Source: Thalassotalea crassostreae
GTDB taxonomy: Bacteria > Pseudomonadota > Gammaproteobacteria > Enterobacterales > Alteromonadaceae
Length of the DNA: 64,000 nt
Direction of reading: 5' to 3'
NCBI RefSeq assembly: GCF_001831495.1
Contig: NZ_CP017689.1
Span: forward strand, 1,984,001 to 2,048,000
Shown: piece by piece, positions 63,907 through 64,000 of the stretch
Layout: the number at the start of each line of letters is the position of its first letter
Numbering within the stretch: position 1 is the stretch's first letter
Made by a program: the position numbers and the translations under genes
The notes under the pieces: model-generated
Seen by the model: only the letters and a program-made list of their open reading frames with translations
Database searches by the model: none
Told to the model about the DNA's origin: nothing

Positions 63907-64000
63907 TAACTAAATACCCCATGCAGAAACCACTCGCGCTCAGGGGTTTTGAAGATCCATAGCCAACGGCCATTTTGACTACGGGCAACAAAATAATCAC
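63906..64000 (-). CDS. imuB: ImuB C-terminus (Y-family polymerase-like), partial
   Basis: The minus strand from the window edge reads DYFVARSQNGRWLWIFKTPE and ends WFLHGVFS-stop at 63906, the conserved C-terminal end of ImuB-type proteins. Only 30 codons are visible. The stop overlaps the dnaE2 start (TAATG). ImuB is the non-catalytic hub that links DnaE2 to the beta clamp. Confidence 0.85.
   Translation of the reverse strand, partial: DYFVARSQNGRWLWIFKTPEREWFLHGVFS

Overview
The window is an AT-rich chromosomal segment of a marine gammaproteobacterium, most likely Alteromonadales and close to Colwelliaceae (Colwellia/Thalassotalea type). This is inferred from the proteins (monomeric NADP-isocitrate dehydrogenase, RoxA, DnaE2, a DUF4826 protein, a leucine-type dehydrogenase) and from gene order. 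No rRNA or tRNA gene was seen, so the placement is an inference.

Left part (1-22.9 kb): conserved housekeeping genes in an order close to that of E. coli. They are clpA(partial)-clpS | cspD | DUF4177 | icd (monomeric) | rluE-nudJ-mnmA-hflD-purB | roxA-GNAT | DUF4826 | leucine-type dehydrogenase | ydiJ | small anchored protein | ppsA <-> ppsR | aroH-type DAHP synthase | low-Mr tyrosine phosphatase. Most units end in clear hairpin terminators.

Junction (22.9-25.6 kb): decayed material. A sulfotransferase-like gene carries one in-frame stop. A 3' fragment of ccoG is split by a complete IS3-family (IS407-group-like) element of 1199 bp with 4-bp target duplications.

Accessory island (about 25.6-54.0 kb): bracketed by two direct copies of the ccoG 3' region, the truncated left copy and the intact right gene. 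The copies share an 88-bp perfect run 28,943 bp apart. The island encodes a PP2C phosphatase, a short lid-less Hsp70, three membrane Ser/Thr kinases plus the remnant of a fourth, two membrane proteins with degenerate FHA-like domains, a two-TM coiled-coil protein of dynamin-like architecture, a sigma-like/anti-sigma-like/LPP20-like lipoprotein set, a secreted transglutaminase-like protein, a KAE-repeat secreted protein, a 587-residue Ala/Gln/Ser-rich coiled-coil protein, a second LPP20/DUF4384-like lipoprotein and several unknown small proteins. The N-termini of all three kinases look like J-domains that lack HPD (five copies in all). With the Hsp70 and PP2C genes nearby, this suggests a chaperone-linked phosphorylation system that senses the envelope. 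It resembles no named system I know and is the most novel content of the window.

Right part (54.1-64 kb): ccoG (cbb3 oxidase assembly), a MocR-type regulator, an S9 peptidase, rlmJ, and the SOS-type imuB(partial)-dnaE2 operon with a translationally coupled unknown gene.
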